Positions 42,555-50,736 of a stretch of 64,000 nt of DNA are shown here, piece by piece. A program made the translations under genes and the position numbers. This DNA is from Vibrio jasicida CAIM 1864 = LMG 25398 (lineage in GTDB: Bacteria; Pseudomonadota; Gammaproteobacteria; Enterobacterales; Vibrionaceae), in the NCBI RefSeq assembly GCF_000400365.1, contig NZ_BAOG01000036.1, forward strand, positions 88,280 through 152,279. The letters are read 5' to 3'. The notes beneath the pieces are model-generated. The model did no database searches and was not told the origin of the DNA. It worked only from the letters and a program-made list of their open reading frames with translations. Position 1 is the first letter of the stretch, and each line of letters starts with the position of its first letter.

Positions 42555-44129
42555 TTAATCCTGAGCTACTTTAGTAACACGTAGGTTCAATAGTGCTAGC
42601 GCGCCAACCAATAGGAAGATAAGCGTTGCAACCGCACTTGCTAGACCGAAGTCTTGACCGCCAGCGCCTTCAAATGCAATGCGGTACGTGTAGCTTACAA
42701 GTAAGTCCGTGTAACCTGCCGGCTCCGATGTGCCAATCATGTTAGGACCACCACCCGTTAATAGCTGGATAAGTACAAAGTTGTTGAAGTTAAACGCGAA
42801 GCTAGCGATCAGCAATGGCGTTAGTGGCTTAAGCATCATCGGTAGCGTGATGCGAGTAAAGTTGGTGATGAAGTTTGCGCCATCAATAGCTGATGCTTCA
42901 TAGAGGTCTTCAGGAATGGCTTTTAGTAGACCCATGCAAAGAATCATCATGTAAGGGAAACCTAACCATGTGTTAACCACTAGGATCATGGTTTTCGCCA
43001 TGAATGGATCAGAGAACCACGCAGGGCTAATACCAAACAACCCTTCTAACAACATGTTGATCTCACCAAAGCTCTGGTTGAAGAGACCTTTAAAGATCAA
43101 GATAGAGATAAACGCTGGTACCGCATACGGAAGAATAAGCAGTAATCGGTATGCAGAGCGGCCTTTCAAGGCTTCCCACTGAACGACACTTGCAAGTACT
43201 AGACCGATAACCAGTGTACAAACAACGGTCAACGCAGAGAAAACAATCGTCCAGATAAAGATGCTGATGAACGGCTCTTTGATACCATCATCTTTCCAAA
43301 CACGTTCAAAGTTGTGCGTACCGATGTTTACCACGAAACCTGGAGAAACCGTATTACCAACAAACTGACCATTTTCGTCTACTGGTTGGTAGTAACCCAC
43401 ATCCATATTTGGACGTAGTGTCTCTTGGGTACGATTGTTGTATAGCGTCTCACCATCGTCTTGCAGCGTGTAAAGCGGAACAACAGCCGCAAACTTACGA
43501 AGACCGCTCATACGGATGTCATCGCCGTTTGGCAGGTGTAGATCAACACCACTCAAAGCGCTACGGTTTTTAACGATCGTTTTAATCGGTTCTTTATCGC
43601 CCGTCGCTTCTGTGATTGGCGCTAAATCTAAGTCTGTCGCAGAGAAGCCTTGCAATTCAAAGGTTGGTGTTGCTAAAAGCGCCTCACCTTTCTTCACTAC
43701 AATTTGATGACCCTGCTCAGTTTTGTACAGAGTGAACGGGTAGCTATCACCACTTTGGTACGTTCTGTCCATTAAAACGGTCTGCGCACGGTCAAAAGAG
43801 AGTTGGTTTTTTGCGCTGTAGTTAGTGAATGCGAGACCTATGGTATAAGCCAAAGGGAAAAGGATGAATAAGATCATCCCCGCAATACCTGGGTAGATAT
43901 AACGATGAGCGTAGGTCTTTTTACTACCAAAAATAAATAGCGCTAAACCGGTAAGAATGAGCGTAAGGAGTGCAAACGCAATCTCACCACGAGAATACAT
44001 AAGGATTGTTGCGTAGCCATTGATAATGCCGACTGTGCCTAATAGTGCCCACTTGATAAACACTTTTTTGCTGCTCGGAAGGCTGGCTTCTGGTGCTGTC
44101 ATAGCATTTGTACCTTGAACTGACTGCAT
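42555..44129 (-). CDS. malF: maltose ABC transporter permease MalF
   Basis: A 524-residue permease with eight helices. The large periplasmic P2 loop lies between helices 3 and 4 (about residues 100-280), as in E. coli MalF (514). The EAA loop reads EASAIDGANFITNFTRITLP. The start may be the ATG at 44129 or nine codons inside (MTAPEASLP). It is separated from malE by an 80-base gap with a hairpin that probably lowers read-through relative to malE. Confidence 0.95.
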   Translation of the reverse strand: MQSVQGTNAMTAPEASLPSSKKVFIKWALLGTVGIINGYATILMYSRGEIAFALLTLILTGLALFIFGSKKTYAHRYIYPGIAGMILFILFPLAYTIGLAFTNYSAKNQLSFDRAQTVLMDRTYQSGDSYPFTLYKTEQGHQIVVKKGEALLATPTFELQGFSATDLDLAPITEATGDKEPIKTIVKNRSALSGVDLHLPNGDDIRMSGLRKFAAVVPLYTLQDDGETLYNNRTQETLRPNMDVGYYQPVDENGQFVGNTVSPGFVVNIGTHNFERVWKDDGIKEPFISIFIWTIVFSALTVVCTLVIGLVLASVVQWEALKGRSAYRLLLILPYAVPAFISILIFKGLFNQSFGEINMLLEGLFGISPAWFSDPFMAKTMILVVNTWLGFPYMMILCMGLLKAIPEDLYEASAIDGANFITNFTRITLPMMLKPLTPLLIASFAFNFNNFVLIQLLTGGGPNMIGTSEPAGYTDLLVSYTYRIAFEGAGGQDFGLASAVATLIFLLVGALALLNLRVTKVAQD

Positions 44130-44168
44130 AGGGAACCTGCTAGCGAATATAGGATAAAAGTAGAAAAG

Positions 44169-44192
44169 TAAGGAGAGGTTGCCCCCTCCTTA
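44169..44192 (-). promoter_or_regulatory. malE-malF intercistronic hairpin
   Basis: TAAGGAG (44169-44175) pairs with CTCCTTA (44186-44192). On the minus strand it is followed by CTTTTCTACTTTT. The binding protein gene is thereby set to be expressed above the permease genes, a known design in E. coli malEFG (there with REP sequences). Confidence 0.6.
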
Positions 44193-44209
44193 AAAAGGGT
44201 ATTACTGAA

Positions 44210-45388
44210 TTATTTAGTCATTTGTTTTTCTGCATCTGCTAGAGCAGCATCTACAGTTTGACGACCGTCAACAACGTTGATGATAGCGTTCTTAGCAGCA
44301 CCCCAGAATGCGTTCATTTGTGGGATGTTTGGCATGATTTCGCCGTTCATCGCATTGTCCATTGTTGCAGCGATACGAGTATCTGAATCTAGCTCTTTTT
44401 GGAATGAGTTTAGAGCAACCGCGCCTAGTGGCTTATCGTTGTTAACCATACGTAGACCGTCGTTAGTTAGTAGGTAGTTCTCGATGAACTCTACTGCTAG
44501 GTCTTTGTTAGGTGATGCAGTGCTGATACCAGCAGTTAAAACACCAACGAATGGCTTAGAAGATTGACCTTGGAATTTAGGTAGTGTTGTTACGCCGTAG
44601 TTCACACCAGACTTCTCGATGTTGCCCCATGACCATGGGCCATTGATAGTCATTGCCGCAGTGCCTTGGTTGAACGCAGACTCAGATACTGAGTAATCCA
44701 TATCTGCAGAGATAACGCCTTTGTCTACAAGACCTTTCACGAAGTTCATTGCGTCTTTCACGCCTTCGTTCGCAATACCAGCATCTTTAACATCGTAGCC
44801 AGTTGAAGTGTACTTGAATGCGTAACCGCCATCAGCCGCCATTAGTGGCCATGTGAAGTACGGTTCTTTTAGGTTCCACATGATTGCAGACTTGCCGTCT
44901 TTCTTAAGTTTCGCATCTAATGCTGCAACCTCTTCCCATGTTTTAGGTGGGTTTGGAACAAGATCTTTGTTGTAGATAAGAGATAGAGACTCAACCGCTA
45001 CAGGGTAGCCGATCAGTTTGCCGTCGTAACGAACTGCATCCCATGCGAAATCAACGATGCCTTCTTGAACCTCTTGAGAAGGTTTGATTTCAGCAAGTAG
45101 ACCAGCTTCTGCATAACCACCGAAACGGTCGTGAGCCCAGAATACGATATCAGGACCATCACCTGTCGCTGCAGTTTGAGGAAACTTGTCTTGTAGGCCG
45201 TCTGGGTGAGCCACTGTAACTTTGATACCAGTGTCTTCTTCAAACTTCTTACCAACCTCTGCAAGGCCGTTGTAGCCTTTATCACCGTTGATCCAGATAG
45301 TAAGTTGTCCTTCTTCGATGGCAGCGTTTGCACCGAAAGAGCCCAGAGCAACAAGAGTACCTAGTGCTGCAGCGCTTAATTTTTTCAT
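44210..45388 (-). CDS. malE: periplasmic maltose-binding protein MalE
   Basis: 392 residues from the ATG at 45388, selected for the AAGGAT upstream and the signal peptide that follows ([22 protein letters not shown]). The mature part is typical [71 protein letters not shown], and [21 protein letters not shown]. It captures maltose and maltodextrins in the periplasm for MalFGK2 and in many bacteria also contacts Tar. It is divergent from malK. Confidence 0.95.
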   Translation of the reverse strand: MKKLSAAALGTLVALGSFGANAAIEEGQLTIWINGDKGYNGLAEVGKKFEEDTGIKVTVAHPDGLQDKFPQTAATGDGPDIVFWAHDRFGGYAEAGLLAEIKPSQEVQEGIVDFAWDAVRYDGKLIGYPVAVESLSLIYNKDLVPNPPKTWEEVAALDAKLKKDGKSAIMWNLKEPYFTWPLMAADGGYAFKYTSTGYDVKDAGIANEGVKDAMNFVKGLVDKGVISADMDYSVSESAFNQGTAAMTINGPWSWGNIEKSGVNYGVTTLPKFQGQSSKPFVGVLTAGISTASPNKDLAVEFIENYLLTNDGLRMVNNDKPLGAVALNSFQKELDSDTRIAATMDNAMNGEIMPNIPQMNAFWGAAKNAIINVVDGRQTVDAALADAEKQMTK

Positions 45389-45478
45389 GTTCGTATCCTT
45401 TTTATATTTTTGATGTAGGGCTAGTCCATTGAGGTTCAGCCGTATTTCGACATATATCATCTGAAATAATCCTATATG

Positions 45479-45488
45479 TCTCATCCTC
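45479..45488 (-). promoter_or_regulatory. MalT-box-like site, malE side
   Basis: Minus strand GAGGATGAGA matches the MalT consensus GGGGA(T/G)GAGG at 8 of 10 positions, about 95 bases before the malE start. Confidence 0.5.
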
Positions 45489-45576
45489 CTAATCCCTACG
45501 CCCTTGCAATTATGACGTATTTTCGTGATCTGAATCGCCAAGGGTTAGAGACTCAAATCACAAAATGAATACTTCC

Positions 45577-45592
45577 TGTGATCGGTTTCAAC
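45577..45592. promoter_or_regulatory. CRP-like site
   Basis: TGTGATCGGTTTCAAC: a perfect TGTGA half and three of five bases in the TCACA half, with the correct 6-base spacer. It lies between the divergent mal promoters, where CRP acts in E. coli. Confidence 0.5.
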
Positions 45593-45649
45593 TTTAGGTC
45601 ACGCAATAATGTGATTTCAGCCCAACTCTCCCTCTACTCCTCCTTTTTG

Positions 45650-45670
45650 CCTCCTCCCCGCCTACTCCCC
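45650..45670 (-). promoter_or_regulatory. MalT boxes in direct repeat
   Basis: Minus strand GGGGAGGAGG (45650-45659) matches the MalT consensus perfectly. GGGGAGTAGG (45661-45670) has one mismatch. Together they form tandem boxes in the same orientation. Confidence 0.7.
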
Positions 45671-45856
45671 CTACAATTATTTCCACTAGGAGGATGTAGC
45701 AATAAGCACAATCTTAGAAACTGCAGTCATCCAAGAGTGGATGGTAAGAACCCTTTCCCAGCAGTACCTACCCTATAGGTTAAAAGATTTGCTGGTTTTG
45801 CATTGCCATACGAGCGGAATTGTCATTATTGGTGTTGTTTGTGGTAATTATTTCAC

Positions 45857-45887
45857 GGGGGAGACAACACGAATAATGTGGGGGAGA
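45857..45887 (+). promoter_or_regulatory. direct repeat GGGGGAGA upstream of malK
   Basis: GGGGGAGA occurs at 45857-45864 and 45880-45887, 23 bases apart (two helical turns). It is partly like a MalT box (6-7 of 10) and points towards malK. Confidence 0.4.
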
Positions 45888-45910
45888 GAAACTCGTATTT
45901 GGCTATGGTG

Positions 45911-45956
45911 GGTAACGCTCCTGTTCAGGACATTTTGGAGCGTTACCCTGTTTTTC
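45911..45956 (+). terminator. terminator-like hairpin in the malK leader
   Basis: GGTAACGCTCC (45911-45921) pairs perfectly with GGAGCGTTACC (45937-45947), followed by CTGTTTTTC. It lies about 100 bases before malK and could stop leader transcripts or end a small RNA. Confidence 0.65.
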
Positions 45957-46058
45957 TTACCAACCCCAATAACTTACCGATTCCTACTGTTACTGCTCGC
46001 TAGAAAATTCATATAATGATGAGCGGTGAAAAATAAAAATTGATCGAGGACGAGCTAC

Positions 46059-47177
46059 ATGGCGAGTGTCACGTTAAAAAATGTTTGTAAAGCGTATGGC
46101 GACGTACTGATTTCTAAAAACGTAGATCTAGAAATCCACGAAGGCGAATTCGTGGTTTTCGTTGGTCCATCAGGGTGTGGTAAATCTACCCTTCTACGTT
46201 GTATTGCCGGTCTTGAAGACATTACATCAGGTGATTTGTATATTGGTGACGAGCGCATGAACGACGTAGAACCATCCAAACGTGGTGTTGGTATGGTATT
46301 CCAGTCTTACGCTCTTTACCCACACCTAAATCTATACGACAACATGTCGTTTGGTCTTAAGCTGGCAAAAGCGGACAAAGCGGAAATCGATAAGCGTGTT
46401 GAGCACGCAGCGGAAATCCTTCAGCTGGGTCACTTGTTGGAGCGTCAACCAAAAGCACTATCTGGTGGTCAACGTCAACGTGTCGCCATCGGCCGTACAC
46501 TTGTTTCTCAGCCAAACGTATTCCTTCTTGATGAGCCACTATCAAACCTAGACGCTGCGCTTCGTGTAAACATGCGTGCGCAAATCACTAAGCTACAACG
46601 CCAACTAGGCTGTACCATGATCTACGTAACACACGATCAGGTAGAAGCAATGACAATGGCAGATAAAATCGTGGTTCTTGATGGCGGTTACGTTTCTCAG
46701 GTTGGTAAACCTCTGGAGCTTTACCACTACCCACAAAACCGCTTTGTCGCTGGCTTCATCGGCTCACCAAAAATGAACTTCATGAGTGTATTCATTGAAG
46801 AAGCCGAAGCAGAGCGCGTAAAAGTACAACTTTCTAATGGTGTGTCGTTCTGGATTCCAGTCGACGGCACAACAGTTAACCGCGGTGACCGTATGTCACT
46901 AGGTATTCGTCCAGAGCACCTCATTGAAGCAACAGAAGCTGATGCAGCGATTCACGGCGAAGTGATGATTGTTGAAAAACTTGGTAATGAGACTCAAGTT
47001 TACTTGAACCTTGAAGGTGCTGACGCAGATGTTATCTACCGCCAGCCAGACACGTTACCAGTTGATACGGGTGACAAGCTTGAAATCGGTATCCCAGCGC
47101 ATCGATGCCACTTGTTCCACAGTGATGGTCGTGCGTGTCGTCGCCTACATAAAGAAAATGGCGTAGACTTAGAATAA
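46059..47177 (+). CDS. malK: maltose ABC transporter ATPase MalK
   Basis: A 372-residue ABC ATPase, the length of E. coli MalK. Walker [10 protein letters not shown] (about residue 36), signature [13 protein letters not shown], Walker [13 protein letters not shown], switch His in [15 protein letters not shown], and a C-terminal regulatory OB/TOBE domain ([11 protein letters not shown]... [13 protein letters not shown]). It powers MalFGK2 and in E. coli also restrains MalT. It is divergent from malEFG and followed by a terminator; the capsule locus starts after. Confidence 0.95.
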   Translation: MASVTLKNVCKAYGDVLISKNVDLEIHEGEFVVFVGPSGCGKSTLLRCIAGLEDITSGDLYIGDERMNDVEPSKRGVGMVFQSYALYPHLNLYDNMSFGLKLAKADKAEIDKRVEHAAEILQLGHLLERQPKALSGGQRQRVAIGRTLVSQPNVFLLDEPLSNLDAALRVNMRAQITKLQRQLGCTMIYVTHDQVEAMTMADKIVVLDGGYVSQVGKPLELYHYPQNRFVAGFIGSPKMNFMSVFIEEAEAERVKVQLSNGVSFWIPVDGTTVNRGDRMSLGIRPEHLIEATEADAAIHGEVMIVEKLGNETQVYLNLEGADADVIYRQPDTLPVDTGDKLEIGIPAHRCHLFHSDGRACRRLHKENGVDLE

Positions 47178-47203
47178 AATCTCTTTCACCTTTGCTTGCT
47201 AAC

Positions 47204-47232
47204 AATCCCTCTCATTCGAGAGGGATTTTTTT
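47204..47232 (+). terminator. intrinsic terminator after malK
   Basis: AATCCCTCTC (47204-47213) pairs with GAGAGGGATT (47218-47227), then TTTTT. Confidence 0.9.
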
Positions 47233-47541
47233 ATTTCAAAACTATCGTATTAATTTCTCACCTTAAAAATTAATCCAATAGACAATGTTCATCGTCAAAC
47301 ATTAGTTACCTTATCTTACTCCCTGATTAGTACTTTTACCCACCAACCCCCAGTAAGTATTACGTTTTTCCTAACCTGTAAATATTAGCCTAAGGTCTAA
47401 ATTTCATTCTTATTTCCACTTACCCAAACAGTGCAAATTTTTAAACTTGTTTCGGATATATAAGGGCTCTAGCCCAATCTATTACACAAGCCTTAACAAT
47501 ATAAAGCGTTAACGACACGGATATTGAGAACGACACTCAAT
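47233..47541. other. non-coding promoter region of the capsule operon
   Basis: No gene. It is AT-rich, with a short palindromic GGGCT..AGCCC at 47464-47475 and TTGAG/CTCAA at 47524-47540 just before the ops element. Regulators that act here in V. parahaemolyticus (CpsQ, CpsR, CpsS) are known for that species, but I cannot mark their sites. Confidence 0.5.
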
Positions 47542-47553
47542 GGCGGTAGCGTG
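47542..47553 (+). promoter_or_regulatory. ops element (RfaH recruitment site / JUMPstart core)
   Basis: GGCGGTAGCGTG matches the ops element of long surface-polysaccharide operons, on the sense strand and 20 bases before the start of the first capsule gene. Flanking GACAC (47532-47536) and GTGTC (47551-47555) can form the stem expected for the exposed ops hairpin. RfaH binds paused RNA polymerase at ops and aids elongation and translation of long operons. Confidence 0.85.
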
Positions 47554-47573
47554 TCTAAAGGGAAACTTAAGTT

Positions 47574-48974
47574 ATGAAACACAAAGGACTTATTCGTTCG
47601 CATGAGGTGGAGTTTGCTTTTCTATACCGCCTGATTGATCTCGTTGTCATTGTGTCATTTATGCTGCTACTCGTAATGAATGACGTTAACACCTCTATTG
47701 AGAAAGACTACGTAATCTTATCATTCGTCGGTAGCATCTCATTTCTGATCATGGCTGAAAGCGGCAAGTTATATCGCTCATGGCGTACAAGCTCGTTCAA
47801 AGAGCAAATCTCTATCACGTGCATATCTTGGCTCGTTACCTGTACTTTCCTCTTTATGGTTTTGTACTTCTCTCAAGTTCATCAACTATTTGATAAAAAT
47901 CTATTAGTCGTTTGGTTCCTGCTTACACCTATCCTCCTTTTATCTTGGCGAAGCGTGTTTCGCGTCGCTTTAGCCTACATGCGCAAACTAGGCTACAACA
48001 CCAGAACAGCAATCATCATTGGACAAACCCAACATGGTTTAACTTTGGCGAATGAACTAGAAAACCACTCTGAACATGGTGTGCTGTTCGATGGTTTCTA
48101 CGACGAACGCTCAAAGGACCGATTACCTACGTCAGACTACCCAATCAAAGGCAACGTAAGTTTAGCGCTGGAACGAGCGAAACGTGGTGAGGTCGATTAC
48201 GTCTATATCGCAATGCCAATGCATGCAAACGAGCGTATCGCGCTATTCCTCAATCAGTTTTCTGATACGACAGCTAATACTTATCTCATCCCTGATTTCT
48301 TCACTTATAACCTGTTGCACTCACGTTGGGATCAAATCGGCCAAGTACAAACTCTAAGCGTTTTTGATACCCCCTTCGCAGGGATTTCATCTTGGATTAA
48401 ACGCCTAGAAGATATTGTTCTCTCTAGCATTATATTGCTTCTAATTTCTCCAGTACTGCTCGCCATTTCAGTCGGGATTAAGCTGACTTCAAAAGGCCCA
48501 ATCATCTTTAAACAGTTCCGTTACGGGTTGGATGGTCGAAAGATTGCAGTTTGGAAGTTCCGTTCAATGACAACGATGGAACAAGGCAACGATGTAAAAC
48601 AAGCCACTAAAAACGACCCTCGTATTACGCCTTTCGGTGGATTCCTTCGTCGAACTTCTCTCGACGAACTTCCTCAATTTATCAATGTTCTTCAAGGTAC
48701 GATGTCAATTGTCGGACCTCGTCCACACGCGGTGTCACACAACGAAGAGTATCGCCAGATTGTCGATCGCTACATGCTGAGACATAAGGTAAAGCCAGGT
48801 ATTACCGGCTGGGCTCAAATTAATGGTTATCGAGGTGAAACAGACACTCTAGATAAAATGGAAAAGCGCGTTGAATTCGATTTGGACTACATCCACCACT
48901 GGTCAGTATGGATGGATCTCAAAATCATTTTCTTAACCATTTTCAAAGGGTTTACAGGTTCCAATGCGTATTAA
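47574..48974 (+). CDS. undecaprenyl-phosphate sugar phosphotransferase (WcaJ/WbaP type), capsule initiation
   Basis: A 466-residue membrane enzyme. Four helices at the N-terminus, a CoA-binding-like central domain (about 145-260), then a fifth helix and the catalytic domain: KRLEDIVLSSIILLLISPVLL, IIFKQFRYGLDGRKIAVWKFRSM, RRTSLDELPQFINVLQGTMSIVGPRPHAV and the DLDYIHHWSVWMDLKIIFLT end. It transfers a hexose-1-phosphate to undecaprenyl phosphate and starts each repeat unit. It is the first gene of the operon (cpsA in V. parahaemolyticus by my reading of the order). Confidence 0.92.
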   Translation: MKHKGLIRSHEVEFAFLYRLIDLVVIVSFMLLLVMNDVNTSIEKDYVILSFVGSISFLIMAESGKLYRSWRTSSFKEQISITCISWLVTCTFLFMVLYFSQVHQLFDKNLLVVWFLLTPILLLSWRSVFRVALAYMRKLGYNTRTAIIIGQTQHGLTLANELENHSEHGVLFDGFYDERSKDRLPTSDYPIKGNVSLALERAKRGEVDYVYIAMPMHANERIALFLNQFSDTTANTYLIPDFFTYNLLHSRWDQIGQVQTLSVFDTPFAGISSWIKRLEDIVLSSIILLLISPVLLAISVGIKLTSKGPIIFKQFRYGLDGRKIAVWKFRSMTTMEQGNDVKQATKNDPRITPFGGFLRRTSLDELPQFINVLQGTMSIVGPRPHAVSHNEEYRQIVDRYMLRHKVKPGITGWAQINGYRGETDTLDKMEKRVEFDLDYIHHWSVWMDLKIIFLTIFKGFTGSNAY

Positions 48975-50190
48975 ATTCATCCCAATAAAGAAAGCTCCTG
49001 TCATCGCAGCTGTTACCCTCATTTCGGCAGCTGCATCGGCTGAACCGATGGCCTACAAAACAGACTCCGGTATTGAGCTTATTCCTACCGTTGGTTTGTT
49101 TTACGAAGGTAATGACAACATCAACAAAGCCGATAGTGGTGAGAACATAGAATCAGTCAACATATGGGGCGTAGAACCTGCTTTGCTGGCCAAAATAGAG
49201 CGTAATCAATACCGAGCAAACCTACTCTATAAGCTGAGTGCTGGGTTTTCTTCTGATGATCAGAATGACTACGATGACCACACCTTTCAGTTTACTAATT
49301 TCTTTGAGTTCAATCGTCGCAATCATCTTGTTATCGATTATCAATTTCGAGCTCAACATGAAGAAAAAGGTGAGGACTTCACTGAGGGTCAAGGCTCCTT
49401 GCTGATTGATCCTGTTGAATTTCATCGCAATGACCTGAGAACAAACTATGTATTTGGTTCTGAGGGTTCAAAAGGAAGGTTCGAAGCTGGCATTGGATAT
49501 CGAGACAAAACTTACCAAAACTACCGTGAAGGCTTACCCGGAAAGCGAAGCTCAAAGACGAAGTACAACGACTTTCGTTCACCAAATGCCCATTTAGAAT
49601 TTTATCTACGTGCAACACCGCGAACTTATTGGCTAGTAGGCACTCAACAAGCGAACACAGACTACCTGTCAGACAACCCTTCCTCACCTTCAAAAGACAA
49701 CTATTCTGGCTTCTATTACACCGGAGCTCAGTGGGAAGTAACAGGTAAAACTAAGGGCATAGCCCGCTTGGGCTATCAGGTGAAGAGCTTCGACAGCGAT
49801 GAGCGAGAAACCTTTGACGGATTGAGTTGGGACATTGGTTTGGAGTGGCTCCCACAAGAGCAAACCCTGTTTACGGTCAAAACCACCCAAGCGGCAGTTA
49901 GCCCTGACCAAGACGGCGATTACAACCTTCAAACACGCTACATATTAGATATAAAACACGATTGGAACAGTTACCTAACAACACGATTAGGGGCTTTGTA
50001 CCAACAAGATGACTATACCGGTATCACTCGAAATGAAGATCGCTACGCCCTCTCTGCGGGACTCGATTACCACATAAAGCGGTGGGTTTTACTTCAAGCT
50101 GACTGGCGATATCAGGACAAGAATTCCAATTGGCAGAATTATAGCTTTGATCAAAACATTTGGGCTCTTAACGCTCGATTTTCTTTATAA
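48964..50190 (+). CDS. outer membrane beta-barrel protein of the capsule locus
   Basis: 408 residues with a signal peptide (MRIKFIPIKKAPVIAAVTLISAAASA). The mature part is a string of amphipathic strands ended by charged turns (IDYQFRAQHEEKG, FRAGIGYRDKTYQNY-like, LIARLGYQVKSFDS-like), typical of outer membrane barrels. It begins 11 bases before the first gene stops. Related barrels in Vibrio exopolysaccharide loci (VpsM/BBP2-like) are thought to serve polymer export. Position between the initiating transferase and the Wza-like gene suggests it is the outer membrane exit channel. Confidence 0.8.
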   Translation: MRIKFIPIKKAPVIAAVTLISAAASAEPMAYKTDSGIELIPTVGLFYEGNDNINKADSGENIESVNIWGVEPALLAKIERNQYRANLLYKLSAGFSSDDQNDYDDHTFQFTNFFEFNRRNHLVIDYQFRAQHEEKGEDFTEGQGSLLIDPVEFHRNDLRTNYVFGSEGSKGRFEAGIGYRDKTYQNYREGLPGKRSSKTKYNDFRSPNAHLEFYLRATPRTYWLVGTQQANTDYLSDNPSSPSKDNYSGFYYTGAQWEVTGKTKGIARLGYQVKSFDSDERETFDGLSWDIGLEWLPQEQTLFTVKTTQAAVSPDQDGDYNLQTRYILDIKHDWNSYLTTRLGALYQQDDYTGITRNEDRYALSAGLDYHIKRWVLLQADWRYQDKNSNWQNYSFDQNIWALNARFSL

Positions 50191-50202
50191 CAAGGAACGT
50201 TA

Positions 50203-50736
50203 ATGAAACTTTTAACCACTTTGTTGAGTTTCGTACTCACCTTGTTCAGTGCTCCGACGTTTTCGGCTGCTAACGAACAGGATTACCAATTAGATACTGG
50301 CGACACGATTTCAGTCCAAGTGTATGGCGAAGAAGACCTCACCATTAAAAATATCCTTATCACGTCAGATGGCTACTTTGATTACCCATACCTTGGGCGT
50401 ATTAAAGCAATCAACAAAACACCAAAACAACTGAAGTATGAAATCGAGACTGGGTTAAAGGGAGATTACCTCATTAATCCAAAGGTGATGGTCACCATCA
50501 ACAGTTTCCGATTGTTTTATGTCAACGGTGAAGTGAGAAAACCTGGGGGCTTTGAATATCAACCAGGATTGACCATCGAAAAAGCGATAGCACTCGCAGG
50601 TGGGTTAACGGATAGAGCTTCCCGTAAAGGCATCAACCTTACTCAACACAATACGGGTAAAACCGTGGAAAGTGTCAGCATGCAACGTTCTGTTGAACCT
50701 GGTGACATTGTATTTATCGATCAGAGCTTCTTCTAA
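50203..50736 (+). CDS. short periplasmic polysaccharide export protein (Wza-related, PES domain)
   Basis: A 177-residue protein with a signal peptide (MKLLTTLLSFVLTLFSAPTFSA) that is not a lipoprotein signal. It has the polysaccharide-export (PES) domain (YQLDTGDTISVQVYGEEDL...YFDYPYLGRIKA) and one SLBB domain (VMVTINSFRLFYVNGEVRKPGGFEYQPGLTIEKAIALAGGL). E. coli Wza (about 379 residues) also has more SLBB domains and a C-terminal outer membrane helix; both are absent. It would act as a periplasmic adaptor rather than as the pore. It is followed directly by the kinase gene. Confidence 0.87.
   Translation: MKLLTTLLSFVLTLFSAPTFSAANEQDYQLDTGDTISVQVYGEEDLTIKNILITSDGYFDYPYLGRIKAINKTPKQLKYEIETGLKGDYLINPKVMVTINSFRLFYVNGEVRKPGGFEYQPGLTIEKAIALAGGLTDRASRKGINLTQHNTGKTVESVSMQRSVEPGDIVFIDQSFF

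Larger units (their letters stand above)
45389..46058. other. 670-base divergent mal control region
   Basis: No credible gene. It contains MalT-box-like sequences on both strands, a CRP-like site and a terminator-like hairpin in the malK leader (listed separately). Confidence 0.6.

Noticed and set aside
45741..46016. 91-residue plus-strand frame in the mal control region
   Set aside because: It runs across the terminator-like hairpin, has no ribosome site and an unlikely composition (many Trp, Leu, Phe).
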